Shown: positions 1 through 6,328, counted from the first letter of the stretch. The stretch: DNA of 7,961 nt from DATBMY01 sp036554605 (GCA_036554605.1 DATBMY010000027.1:1-7961); one strand, 5' to 3'. Notes: generated from the letters alone by a model not told the origin. Translations and numbers: made by a program.

Positions 1-2
1 TA

Positions 3-2219
3 AAGCCGTTCGCGGGTGAATCGATTATTGATTCGCTTCATAAGATAGTCTATTCGCCGGTGCAGCCCATCCGTGACAGCAACCCGGATGCGCCCGTCGA
101 GCTTCAGCGAATAATTCGCAAGTGCCTGGCCAAAGACGCGGGCGAGCGTTATCAATCGATCAAAGATGTTGCTATAGACCTGAAAGATCTCCTCCGCGAA
201 TACGACGTACAACCGACCGTCTCGGGCACATACATGCAACCTGCGCAAAGCGGCGCGCACGCGCAGCAATCGACTACCGGCGCGCACTTGCAGGCGCAGT
301 CGACCGGGCCGCAACCGCAAGTGGTAGTTACCGGCTCGCAACCCGCGTACCTGAGCGGGCCGGTGACCGGCCAGGTCGCGGCTCACTCTTCAAGAAAATG
401 GATATACTACGCGCTCGCCATAAGCTTGTTTGCCGCCGTCGCGCTGGGGCTCCTCTTTTATTTCCTGAACCGGAATCAGTCGGGCGGCAGGACCGCGCCA
501 CCATTCGATAGATCGAGGATCGCGAAGCTCACGACCACCGGCCGCTCGCTCGGCGCGGTCATATCGCCCGACGGCAAGCTCGTAGCTCACATAGTAGACG
601 AAGCCGGCAAGCAGAGCCTCTTTATTCGGCAGGTCGCAGCTACCGGAAACACCCAGGTCATCCCGCCCGACGAAGGCATATTCAAGGGGCTAGAGTTTTC
701 ACCCGACGGCGATTTCCTCTATTACGTGAAAGGATTCAGAGGCAATCCCGTAAGCACACTTTATAAGGTTCCGTCGCTCGGCGGCAGCCCCCCCGTTAAA
801 GTACTCGACGACGTCGACAGCCCCATAAGCTTCTCGCCCGATGGCAAGAGGTTCGCCTTCCTGCGCGGCTACCCGCAGCAGGCCGAGATAGCTCTGCTGC
901 TGATCAATGTCGACGGCACGGACGAGCAGAAGCTCGCCGTCTATAAGGGCGGCAACATGCTTATGGAGCCGGCCTGGTCGCCCGATGGCAAGACGATCGC
1001 TTGCTCGGCCAGAAAGCTCGACGGCGGATTTCGCATAGAGGTAGTCGCCATTCAGGTTTCCGACGGCAGCGAAAGGACACTCGGCGATAAGAAGTGGGCA
1101 TTCATCTCTGGAATCGACTGGGTATCGGACGGCAGGAGCCTGCTGGTTACCGCCAGGGAGCAGACGGGAGGGGCGGGGCCGATACAGGTCTATGAAGTTC
1201 CCTACCCGGAAGGGCCGACGCGAAAGGTCACAAACGATCTCAACAACTACGGCGGCATAAGCCTGACGGCCGATTCGTCTGCGATGGTAACGGTGCAGGT
1301 GAATACCGAGGCGAATCTGTGGGTAGCGCCGGGGGGAGATTCGGCCCGCGTGCAGCAGGTGACGACCGGCTCGGGCATGCACGCGTACGTATCGTTTGCG
1401 CCCGACGGCAGGATTCTCTACGTGGCGGACACGAGCGGCAATTACGATATATGGGTGATGGACGCCGACGGCAAGAACCGGCGGCAGTTGACCTCCGACG
1501 GCGGGATAAATATCTGGCCGTCGGTTTCGCCTGATAATCGCTACGTCATTTTCGCCTCGAACCGCGGCGCGAGCGCCGGCACTTTTCATATCTGGCGGAT
1601 GAACCTGGACGGCAGCGCGCCTACCCAGCTGACGACGGGCGAGGCCGAGTACTGGCCCGTCAGCTCGGCTGATTCTAAGTGGGTGATCTTCACCCGCATG
1701 CACGGCGCGGAAGCCAGGCCCATGCTTTGGAAGGTGCCGATCGAAGGCGGCGATCCGGTCCAGCTGACCACCTACACAGCGCTTCAATCCATAGTCTCAC
1801 CCGATGGCAAGAGCTTTGCTTGCTGGTATGCCGAAAGCGCGCAATCGCCCGCGAAGCTTGCGATCATACCGATGGAAGGGGGGCAGCCAACAAAGCTGCT
1901 CAATGTCCCGCCTGCCATAGGAGAATTTGTCAATATAAGATGGACGGCCGACGGCAAGGCGATCAGCTATCTCGATAGCAAGGACGGCATCCCCAACGTA
2001 TGGAACCAGCCAATCGACGGCGGCAAACCGGTGCAGGTGACCAGTTTCAATTCCGAGAAGATATTTAACTTTGACTGGTCGCGGGATGGAAAGCAGCTCG
2101 GCCTGTCGCGCGGCAAGACGAGCACCGATGTAATATTGATCAGGGACGAAGCGCGCGAAAAGGCGCAACAGGCCGCAAGAGCGCGTCAGCCGTTAAAATC
2201 GGCAATGTCTTTGCGATAG
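3..2219 (+). CDS. Membrane Ser/Thr protein kinase with C-terminal PD40 (TolB-like) propeller, 5'-truncated
   Basis: The gene is open from the window edge; the first full in-frame codon is at base 3 and the stop is TAG at 2217-2219 (738 codons visible). The first 66 or so residues match the end of a PknB-type kinase domain: a KPFAGES segment, then a proline/Asn-Pro stretch, RIIRKCLAKD and the ERYQS subdomain XI arginine motif. A Q/T/G-rich linker follows (222-380), then a single hydrophobic helix at 399-467 (WIYYALAISLF...), then about 570 extracytoplasmic residues with twelve SPDG-like PD40 motifs starting near 564, 699, 834, 978, 1125, 1266, 1398, 1527, 1665, 1797, 1944 and 2079. Known architecture: cytoplasmic kinase, membrane anchor, sensory or protein-binding propeller. 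The ligand is unknown. ATP-binding and catalytic motifs lie outside the window, so activity cannot be judged. A GTG at 60 is internal, not the start. Confidence 0.93.
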   Translation, partial: KPFAGESIIDSLHKIVYSPVQPIRDSNPDAPVELQRIIRKCLAKDAGERYQSIKDVAIDLKDLLREYDVQPTVSGTYMQPAQSGAHAQQSTTGAHLQAQSTGPQPQVVVTGSQPAYLSGPVTGQVAAHSSRKWIYYALAISLFAAVALGLLFYFLNRNQSGGRTAPPFDRSRIAKLTTTGRSLGAVISPDGKLVAHIVDEAGKQSLFIRQVAATGNTQVIPPDEGIFKGLEFSPDGDFLYYVKGFRGNPVSTLYKVPSLGGSPPVKVLDDVDSPISFSPDGKRFAFLRGYPQQAEIALLLINVDGTDEQKLAVYKGGNMLMEPAWSPDGKTIACSARKLDGGFRIEVVAIQVSDGSERTLGDKKWAFISGIDWVSDGRSLLVTAREQTGGAGPIQVYEVPYPEGPTRKVTNDLNNYGGISLTADSSAMVTVQVNTEANLWVAPGGDSARVQQVTTGSGMHAYVSFAPDGRILYVADTSGNYDIWVMDADGKNRRQLTSDGGINIWPSVSPDNRYVIFASNRGASAGTFHIWRMNLDGSAPTQLTTGEAEYWPVSSADSKWVIFTRMHGAEARPMLWKVPIEGGDPVQLTTYTALQSIVSPDGKSFACWYAESAQSPAKLAIIPMEGGQPTKLLNVPPAIGEFVNIRWTADGKAISYLDSKDGIPNVWNQPIDGGKPVQVTSFNSEKIFNFDWSRDGKQLGLSRGKTSTDVILIRDEAREKAQQAARARQPLKSAMSLR
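222..374 (+). repeat. In-frame 27-nt degenerate tandem repeat in the kinase linker
   Basis: Between the kinase domain and the membrane helix, [S/T]-G pairs recur at codons beginning 222, 249, 276, 303, 330 and 354, giving spacings of 9, 9, 9, 9 and 8 residues. Units read SGTYMQPAQ, SGAHAQQST, TGAHLQAQS, TGPQPQVVV and TGSQPAYL, followed by a partial sixth. Units two and three share the DNA string ggcgcgcac. The segment is rich in Gln, Thr, Ser and Gly, has few charged residues, and is probably a disordered juxtamembrane spacer with phosphorylatable Ser/Thr. Confidence 0.65.
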
Positions 2220-3457
2220 TGCATGCTCTCAAAGCTGATTTGAGAGATGGCCGCATAAGCCCGCTCCCGGGCTTGCTCCAGCCGGGCGCCGCGCGCGGTC
2301 ACGCCAAGCACGCGCCCGCCCGAGGTGAGAAAACTGCCTTGCTCGTCGCGCATGGTCCCGGCATGAAATATGACCACGTCTTCTATTGACCGGGCCTGTT
2401 CAAGTCCGGTGACCGGTTTGCCCTTCTCGAACTTTCCGGGGTAGCCGCCCGATGCCGCCACCACGCACACCGATGAATCCTCGCTCCACGTGATCTTCAT
2501 CGATCCGATGCGCGACCGTGATATTGCATGAAGTATCTCTAAGAGGTCGCTATCGAGCCGGACCATTATTGCCTGCGTCTCCGGGTCGCCCAGCCGCGCG
2601 TTGTACTCTATGACCCGCGGCCCGTCACCGGTCATCATCAAGCCCGAGTAGAGCACGCCGCTGAACGGGTGGCCATCGGTCGCCATCCCGGCGAGCGTCG
2701 GCTCTATTATCTCTCGCTTGACCCTTTCGAGCGCCGCGCCGTCGAGCAAGCCCGGTGTTGAGAAAGAGCCCATGCCGCCGGTGTTAGGTCCCTCGTCGCC
2801 GTCGTAAGCGCGTTTGTAATCCTGCGCCGGCGCGATCACGCGGTAATCCATCCCATCGGTGAATACCATGACCGAGGCTTCGCGCCCGCTCAAATGTTCT
2901 TCGAGCACTACGCGCGAGCCCGCTTCTCCGAAGACGCGCTTGATCATCAGGTCGTCGATAGCCGTTTCAAACTCGGCCTCGTCATTGACTATGCGCACGC
3001 CCTTGCCCGCGGCCAGCCCGTCGGCTTTGATGACTACCGGAAAACTATATTCCATTGCGAGCGCGGCCCGCGCGGATTCAGGAGAATGGCAGGCGGTAAA
3101 TTGTGCGGTAGGAATCGAGTGGCGAGCCATGAACTGCTTGGCGAAAATCTTGCTGCCTTCCAACCGGGCCGCCGCTTGCGACGGGCCTACAAGGCTGAGG
3201 CCGCGCGCCCGGAAAGCTTCACTGACCCCCGCCACGAGCGGCGCTTCGGGGCCGATCATAGTCAGGTCCGCGCCCATCGACTCGGCGAGATTGGCCAGCG
3301 AGCCCGCGTCGTTTACGTCGGCCGGATAGCACGTCGCGACCTCGCTTATTCCGGCATTGCCAGGCGCGCAATAGAGCGCGGTTATGTGCGGGCTTTGAGA
3401 AAGCTTCCAGCAGATGGCGTGTTCCCGGCCCCCAGAGCCTATTACAAGGATTTTCAT
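2186..3457 (-). CDS. purD: Phosphoribosylamine--glycine ligase (GAR synthetase)
   Basis: PurD joins 5-phosphoribosylamine and glycine using ATP, the second step of de novo purine synthesis, in the cytoplasm. At 423 residues it has the usual bacterial length. Visible landmarks are the N-terminal MKILVIGSGGREHAI, IGPEAPLVAGV (68-78), the ATP-grasp segment KADGLAAGKG (144-153), EGPNTGGMG (222-230), the metal/substrate segment IEYNARLGDPETQ (283-295, with Leu where Phe is common) and the C-terminal SGGYPGKFEKGKPV. The ATG start is fixed by the conserved N-terminus although no Shine-Dalgarno motif precedes it; a palindrome ends 10 nt upstream instead. The 3' end overlaps the convergent kinase gene by 34 bp. 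It lies 89 bp downstream of the MFS gene on the same strand; no other pur gene is in the window, so it appears separated from a purine operon. Confidence 0.97.
   Translation of the reverse strand: MKILVIGSGGREHAICWKLSQSPHITALYCAPGNAGISEVATCYPADVNDAGSLANLAESMGADLTMIGPEAPLVAGVSEAFRARGLSLVGPSQAAARLEGSKIFAKQFMARHSIPTAQFTACHSPESARAALAMEYSFPVVIKADGLAAGKGVRIVNDEAEFETAIDDLMIKRVFGEAGSRVVLEEHLSGREASVMVFTDGMDYRVIAPAQDYKRAYDGDEGPNTGGMGSFSTPGLLDGAALERVKREIIEPTLAGMATDGHPFSGVLYSGLMMTGDGPRVIEYNARLGDPETQAIMVRLDSDLLEILHAISRSRIGSMKITWSEDSSVCVVAASGGYPGKFEKGKPVTGLEQARSIEDVVIFHAGTMRDEQGSFLTSGGRVLGVTARGARLEQARERAYAAISQISFESMHYRKDIADFNG
2226..2246. terminator. Perfect 8-bp hairpin just after the kinase stop, inside the purD 3' end
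   Basis: CTCTCAAA (2226-2233) and TTTGAGAG (2239-2246) are perfect complements around a 5-nt loop. The hairpin begins 7 bp after the kinase stop codon and lies within codons near the purD C-terminus. It lacks a following T-tract on either strand, so a classical intrinsic terminator is not shown. It is the only strong hairpin near the convergent junction and could end kinase transcription or stabilise the 3' end. Confidence 0.35.
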
Positions 3458-3467
3458 AGTTTTGTAG

Positions 3468-3489
3468 GGGCAAGGACTTGTCCCTGCCC
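3468..3489. repeat. Near-perfect intergenic palindrome (REP-like) ahead of purD
   Basis: Arms GGGCAAGGAC (3468-3477) and GTCCCTGCCC (3480-3489) surround a 2-nt centre with one mismatch. In minus-strand RNA the mismatch becomes a G-U wobble, so the structure is more stable in the purD transcript. The form (GTAGGGGC...TTGT...TGCCC) resembles dispersed intergenic palindromes common in soil bacteria; that resemblance is from memory. It lies 10 nt before the purD ATG, where a ribosome binding site would be expected. Confidence 0.6.
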
Positions 3490-3491
3490 GA

Positions 3492-3507
3492 ATGGCCGAA
3501 AGGCCAT
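3492..3507. repeat. Perfect 6-bp hairpin with a GAAA/TTTC tetraloop
   Basis: ATGGCC (3492-3497) and GGCCAT (3502-3507) pair perfectly around GAAA. On the plus strand this is a GNRA tetraloop hairpin; on the minus strand, which is the MFS-to-purD transcript, the loop is UUUC. It sits 2 bp from the larger palindrome at 3468-3489, so the spacer carries two hairpins in tandem. No T-run follows on the minus strand, so it is not a canonical terminator. Confidence 0.55.
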
Positions 3508-3546
3508 GATGGTCACATCGCTTATGCTCAAGTCAGACAGATACTA

Positions 3547-4893
3547 TCACGCGGGAGGGAAGGATGTCTCCGTGGCGGGCGCTGCCTCGGCCGCTCGCAC
3601 CTCCGCCAGGGCCGCTTTGCTCGCTGCCCTGTCGAGCCAGGGCTGCAACACTAGCCAGAGCAGGCCGGGAATGAGGAATGCCCCACCGAGTATTGCCGCA
3701 ATCAGTCGCGCGCTCAAGGCGGCGGTATCAAGCCCGTATCCGGTGAGGTACGTCGAGATCGACATGGTGAGTGTCACAAAGGCCATGTCGAGCGCGAATA
3801 CGCGGCCCAGAAAGCGATTCGGCACTTCCATCTGCAACAGAGTCGTCGAAAATACCCATTGAATCGAACCGCCCGCGTGCGCGCCAAGCACGCAGCCGAG
3901 CGCGATGAAAAGATTGGGCGCCTGCGCGAAAAGCACGTAGAAGATAGCCGAGAGGAAGAATGCGAAAGTTATTGCGCGCCGCATGGTAGCGGGCGATCCG
4001 TGAGTGATCCATCGCGCGAGCACAGGCCCGATGAGCGCGCCGGTTCCTCGCGCCGCGTAGAACATCCCGATCGAGGTGCTGCCGTCGCGGCCGACGGGGA
4101 AGATCTCCTTGCCGAAGATCGTCAACAGCAGCAATACGCCTCCGCCCAGGCCCCAGCCGCTCTTTATCATCAGGAGGGCGGCAACCTGCGGCCGCGCCTT
4201 TAAGAACTGCGCGCCTTCGATCATATCGTTGACGCCGGTCGCTTCGGCAATCGTGAGCCTGCCGGCGCGCTCTCTTTCGGGCCGCTCGGTATAGGGCACG
4301 CGCGCCATGGCGATGAATGCGGCTGATACGAAGAAGGTCAAAGCGTCGATGATAAACGCAGCGTCGCGGCCAAGCGCGTCGGTAACCAGTCCACCGAGGG
4401 CGGCCCCGAGCGCGAGCGTCACCGACCACGTAGCGCCCGAGAGCGCGTTGGCCGATAGCAATTCATCGCGCGAGACTATGGTAGGGACCGCGGCGGATTC
4501 CGCCGGCTCGAACAGCGTCGTCATCACCACCTGGAACGCGACAATCGCATAAGCGATCCAGACCTGCTCCGCGCTCTCAATGAATAGGAAGCCAAAGACG
4601 CTTGCCCCGCGCAACAGATCGGTCGCAATCATTATAGTCTTGCGGTTGAAACGATCGGCAACGACGCCCGCGATTGGACCGAGAAAAAAATGGGGCAGCA
4701 GTTTCAGTATGAGAATGTAGCCGACCGATTCGCCCGAGCCCGTCAGGCTAAGCAGAAGAGTAAAGAGCGCTACGCTGTTGAACCAGTCGCCGGTTTGCGA
4801 AACGACTCGACCGACCCAAAGATTGCGGAAGTCGCGGTTTTTTCTTAGCAGCTCGACATACCCTGTAGAATGCCCGGCCTCGTTCTGGCTCAT
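3547..4893 (-). CDS. MFS transporter, MFS_3 / EntS-like efflux protein
   Basis: This is a 448-residue inner-membrane protein with about twelve hydrophobic segments, expected to export a small molecule by proton antiport. Family marks are the amphipathic start with LLRKNRDFRNLW and GDWFNS (35-40), motif A GVVADRFNRK (76-85) between helices 2 and 3, FEPAESAAVPTIVSRDELL (128-146) with SANAL following, a central cytoplasmic loop rich in Arg/Glu (200-215) and EVPNRFLGRVFALD (356-369) in the C-terminal half. These fit the PF05977 group that includes the enterobactin exporter EntS and macrolide efflux proteins. The substrate cannot be deduced: no siderophore, antibiotic or peptide biosynthesis gene is beside it apart from the distant microprotein. 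The C-terminal tail (about 422-448) is Ala/Glu-rich. The ATG has no Shine-Dalgarno motif; a TACAAT box 6 nt upstream hints at leaderless initiation. Confidence 0.92.
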   Translation of the reverse strand: MSQNEAGHSTGYVELLRKNRDFRNLWVGRVVSQTGDWFNSVALFTLLLSLTGSGESVGYILILKLLPHFFLGPIAGVVADRFNRKTIMIATDLLRGASVFGFLFIESAEQVWIAYAIVAFQVVMTTLFEPAESAAVPTIVSRDELLSANALSGATWSVTLALGAALGGLVTDALGRDAAFIIDALTFFVSAAFIAMARVPYTERPERERAGRLTIAEATGVNDMIEGAQFLKARPQVAALLMIKSGWGLGGGVLLLLTIFGKEIFPVGRDGSTSIGMFYAARGTGALIGPVLARWITHGSPATMRRAITFAFFLSAIFYVLFAQAPNLFIALGCVLGAHAGGSIQWVFSTTLLQMEVPNRFLGRVFALDMAFVTLTMSISTYLTGYGLDTAALSARLIAAILGGAFLIPGLLWLVLQPWLDRAASKAALAEVRAAEAAPATETSFPPA

Positions 4894-4899
4894 TCGATC

Positions 4900-4905
4900 A
4901 TTGTA
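4900..4905 (-). promoter_or_regulatory. Candidate -10 element (TACAAT) for a leaderless MFS transcript
   Basis: On the minus strand TACAAT ends 6 nt before the MFS ATG, so transcription starting about 7 nt downstream would begin at or next to the start codon. No TTGACA-like -35 hexamer is present at 16-18 bp spacing, and the upstream DNA is the G-rich repeat. The gene also lacks a Shine-Dalgarno motif, which fits leaderless translation but does not prove it. Confidence 0.25.
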
Positions 4906-5023
4906 CAGGGGACGGGGGCCGGAGGGCAGGGGTCAGGGCCGGAAGGGGAACAGGCGACAGCTTACAGTGGATAACCAATAAGATCTTACCCTACAAGCCC
5001 TGGCCCCCGACCCCCGTCCCCTG
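4906..5023. repeat. 118-bp intergenic element with 26-bp G-rich terminal inverted repeats (MITE-like)
   Basis: The left end 4906-4931 and right end 4998-5023 are inverted copies matching at 23 of 26 positions, the outer 13 (CAGGGGACGGGGG) perfectly. The left arm carries G-runs on the plus strand (4908-4911, 4914-4918, 4924-4926, 4929-4932). The right arm carries the mirror set on the minus strand (complement of C-runs 4998-5000, 5004-5008, 5011-5015, 5018-5021). Each arm alone meets the usual G-quadruplex pattern. The middle holds a 10-bp palindrome TAAGATCTTA (4979-4988). The element fills almost the whole gap between the propeller stop codon and the MFS start. No convincing target-site duplication or ORF is visible. 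Confidence 0.55.
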
Positions 5024-5024
5024 A

Positions 5025-6188
5025 TTACTGAAGAGTGATCTTCATGATGCGCCCGGTAAATATCTCCGCCACGAAAAGCGTCTGTGTCGAAGGATCATAG
5101 GCGAGACCTGATGGGCTGATGAGGCAATCGGCAAGCGTGACGGGAGTCGATCCGGCTCCCGCAAAGTGACGGAGTCTGCCCGGCGCGGCTGGCTGCGCAA
5201 GCATATTTGCGCTGAATTCGAGCGTGAAGAAATGGGTCCGACCCGACGAATCTTCCACGGGCAGCACATCGATCGCAGCGGTCAATCCGCTAAACAGGAC
5301 CGTCTGGCTATTATTAGTCCGGTTGATGCGGATCACGTCGGCCCCGCCCTGCGGGAATGGAAACCCGGTCAATGTCGTCACCAGAAGATGTTTGCCGAGC
5401 AGGCGAATGCTGTCGGGTACCGTATCGATGAAGGGCGGGCCGAAGGGGAGAGGATTTCGCCGGCGCTGAAAAGTTATCGCGACGCGGGGCTGCTCTCCGC
5501 GCGTTCTGGACTTCGCTTCATAGATCACGTTCTGGCTCGCGTCCACTATATAGAGTGTGTTGCCGGCGGCCACGACGCCGAACGGGTTCGCGGCCCGCAC
5601 GTTGTTAGGGAACTCGGGTCTGAACTCGTATGTGAAATCGCGAATGTCGACGGCCATCTCGATACTCAAGCGCTCGCCCATCGTGTTGACAAGCCTCAGC
5701 CTCTCGCCCGCCTTAAGATCGAAGTGATCGGCGAGCGTGAGCGCAAAGCCTTCCGTCGTTGCTTCAACTTCAGGACTGAGCTGCACGGAGAGGACCGAGG
5801 CAAGCAGCGGAGACGAGGGCGCGGGGTTAGCCATTTCAGTTCCGGGAACGGGGCCGGGCCGCACGTTATCGCCCGCGCCGATCGTTATAAAGAGCGTGCG
5901 CCCGCGCAGGAATAGACCTGACGGCCCTGAGGGACCATCGGCAATGCCTGAAGGCAGGTTGTCGATAATCGTGCGCCGGTTACCGCTCGGGTCAATAAGC
6001 GATAACCGGCCGGTGTTCGGGCCGTTGCCCGCTTCGGCAACCAGCAGGTTGCCGGCGGGAGTGAAGATAATCTCCGTCGGGGCTTTAAGCCCGGCTGTAA
6101 AAACCGATGTGGGGCACTGCGCGCTCGCTTCGCCTGCCGAGGCGGCAACGATCAGCGCCAGCATTAGAGACACGACTGCTTTATACAT
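5025..6188 (-). CDS. Secreted ScyD/ScyE-family beta-propeller protein
   Basis: The protein has 387 residues and a Sec signal peptide: MYK, a hydrophobic core (about 4-18) and a likely cleavage after EASA (23/24). The mature part contains NHL/SMP-30-like blades: LKAPTEIIFTPAGNLLVAEA (34-53), a GRLSLIDPSG turn, PSGLFLRGRTLFITIGAGDN (89-108), NPFGVVAAGNTLYIVDAS (201-218), DSIRLLGKHLLVTTLTG (259-275) and the closing SPSGLAYDPSTQTLFVAE (358-375). This pattern is that of proteins annotated as ScyD/ScyE family, named from the cyanobacterial scytonemin cluster, where their biochemical role is unsettled; here the name denotes fold only. C25 and C355 are the only cysteines and could form a disulfide closing the ring. 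The start is supported by an AAGGAGG box. It lies 60 bp downstream of the microprotein gene and probably shares its transcript. The stop codon directly abuts the G-rich inverted repeat. Confidence 0.88.
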   Translation of the reverse strand: MYKAVVSLMLALIVAASAGEASAQCPTSVFTAGLKAPTEIIFTPAGNLLVAEAGNGPNTGRLSLIDPSGNRRTIIDNLPSGIADGPSGPSGLFLRGRTLFITIGAGDNVRPGPVPGTEMANPAPSSPLLASVLSVQLSPEVEATTEGFALTLADHFDLKAGERLRLVNTMGERLSIEMAVDIRDFTYEFRPEFPNNVRAANPFGVVAAGNTLYIVDASQNVIYEAKSRTRGEQPRVAITFQRRRNPLPFGPPFIDTVPDSIRLLGKHLLVTTLTGFPFPQGGADVIRINRTNNSQTVLFSGLTAAIDVLPVEDSSGRTHFFTLEFSANMLAQPAAPGRLRHFAGAGSTPVTLADCLISPSGLAYDPSTQTLFVAEIFTGRIMKITLQ

Positions 6189-6192
6189 GTTC

Positions 6193-6199
6193 CCTCCTT
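6193..6199 (-). promoter_or_regulatory. Strong ribosome binding site of the propeller gene
   Basis: AAGGAGG on the minus strand lies 4 nt before the ATG at 6188. It fixes the start ahead of the signal peptide and contrasts with the MFS and purD genes, which have none. Confidence 0.8.
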
Positions 6200-6248
6200 G
6201 AAGTAATGTTTGGTGAAATATGTTTGTCGTGATTTGAGACTTCTTTTG

Positions 6249-6314
6249 CTAGAAGCCGGGGAAGCCGCCCTCTCCGCCTCCGCCGCCTGCCTTGATCTTA
6301 GATTTGATCTTCAT
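6249..6314 (-). CDS. 21-residue basic/glycine-rich microprotein
   Basis: The ATG is at 6314-6312 and the stop TAG at 6251-6249. The product begins MKIKSKIK (residues 1-8), followed by Ala9, five glycines (10-14), Glu15, Gly-Gly (16-17) and ends FPGF (18-21). The N-terminal third is cationic with alternating Lys/Ile; the rest is flexible with an aromatic end. The main support is an AAAGGAGA ribosome binding site at ideal spacing, plus position: it fills an otherwise empty gap, 60 bp ahead of the secreted propeller gene on the same strand and divergent from the sigma factor. The Lys-x-Lys start followed by Ala-Gly-Gly recalls short glycine-rich hypothetical peptides in several phyla, but that is recollection, not a search. 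It could be a RiPP-type precursor, a small regulatory peptide or a translated leader. No cysteine, no signal peptide and no double-glycine leader boundary is evident. Confidence 0.6.
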   Translation of the reverse strand: MKIKSKIKAGGGGGEGGFPGF

Positions 6315-6320
6315 ATCGGC

Positions 6321-6328
6321 TCTCCTTT
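6321..6328 (-). promoter_or_regulatory. Ribosome binding site of the microprotein gene
   Basis: AAAGGAGA on the minus strand ends 6 nt before the ATG at 6314 (7 nt from the GGAG core). It is the best argument that this very short frame is translated. Confidence 0.7.

Larger units (their letters stand above)
3454..3507 (-). other. Possible 17-codon uORF whose stop overlaps the purD start (ATGA)
   Basis: An ATG in the right arm of the hairpin opens an uninterrupted frame, MAFRPFGQGQVLAPTKL, whose TGA (3456-3454) overlaps the purD ATG (3457-3455) as ATGA. This is the geometry of translational coupling, and purD has no Shine-Dalgarno motif of its own. Against it, the uORF also lacks a clear ribosome binding site, and frames this short arise often by chance. 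Confidence 0.22.

Noticed and set aside
699..1787. Long minus-strand frame (362 codons) inside the kinase propeller
   Set aside because: It is rich in Arg/His with no recognisable motifs, fully opposite a well-supported coding frame; an antisense shadow of GC-rich codons.
2894..3862. 322-codon plus-strand frame across purD and the purD-MFS spacer
   Set aside because: It lies antisense to two conserved genes, has Arg/Ala-rich composition, no domain and no ribosome binding site.
4966..4974. DnaA-box-like TTATCCACT on the minus strand
   Set aside because: It matches 8 of 9 positions of the consensus, but it is a single box with no cluster, AT-rich unwinding region or dnaA/dnaN nearby; expected by chance.
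4968..4996. Sigma-70 promoter (TTGTAG and TATCCA, 17-bp spacing) within the inverted repeat
   Set aside because: Each hexamer matches its consensus at only 3 of 6 positions.
5166..5915. 249-codon plus-strand frame opposite the secreted propeller gene
   Set aside because: The minus strand has a signal peptide, blade motifs and a strong ribosome binding site; this frame has none of these.
6114..6188. Lipoprotein signal for the propeller because Cys follows the signal peptide
   Set aside because: The residues before Cys25 read ASAQ, with Gln at -1, which does not fit a lipobox; an ordinary signal peptidase I site is better.
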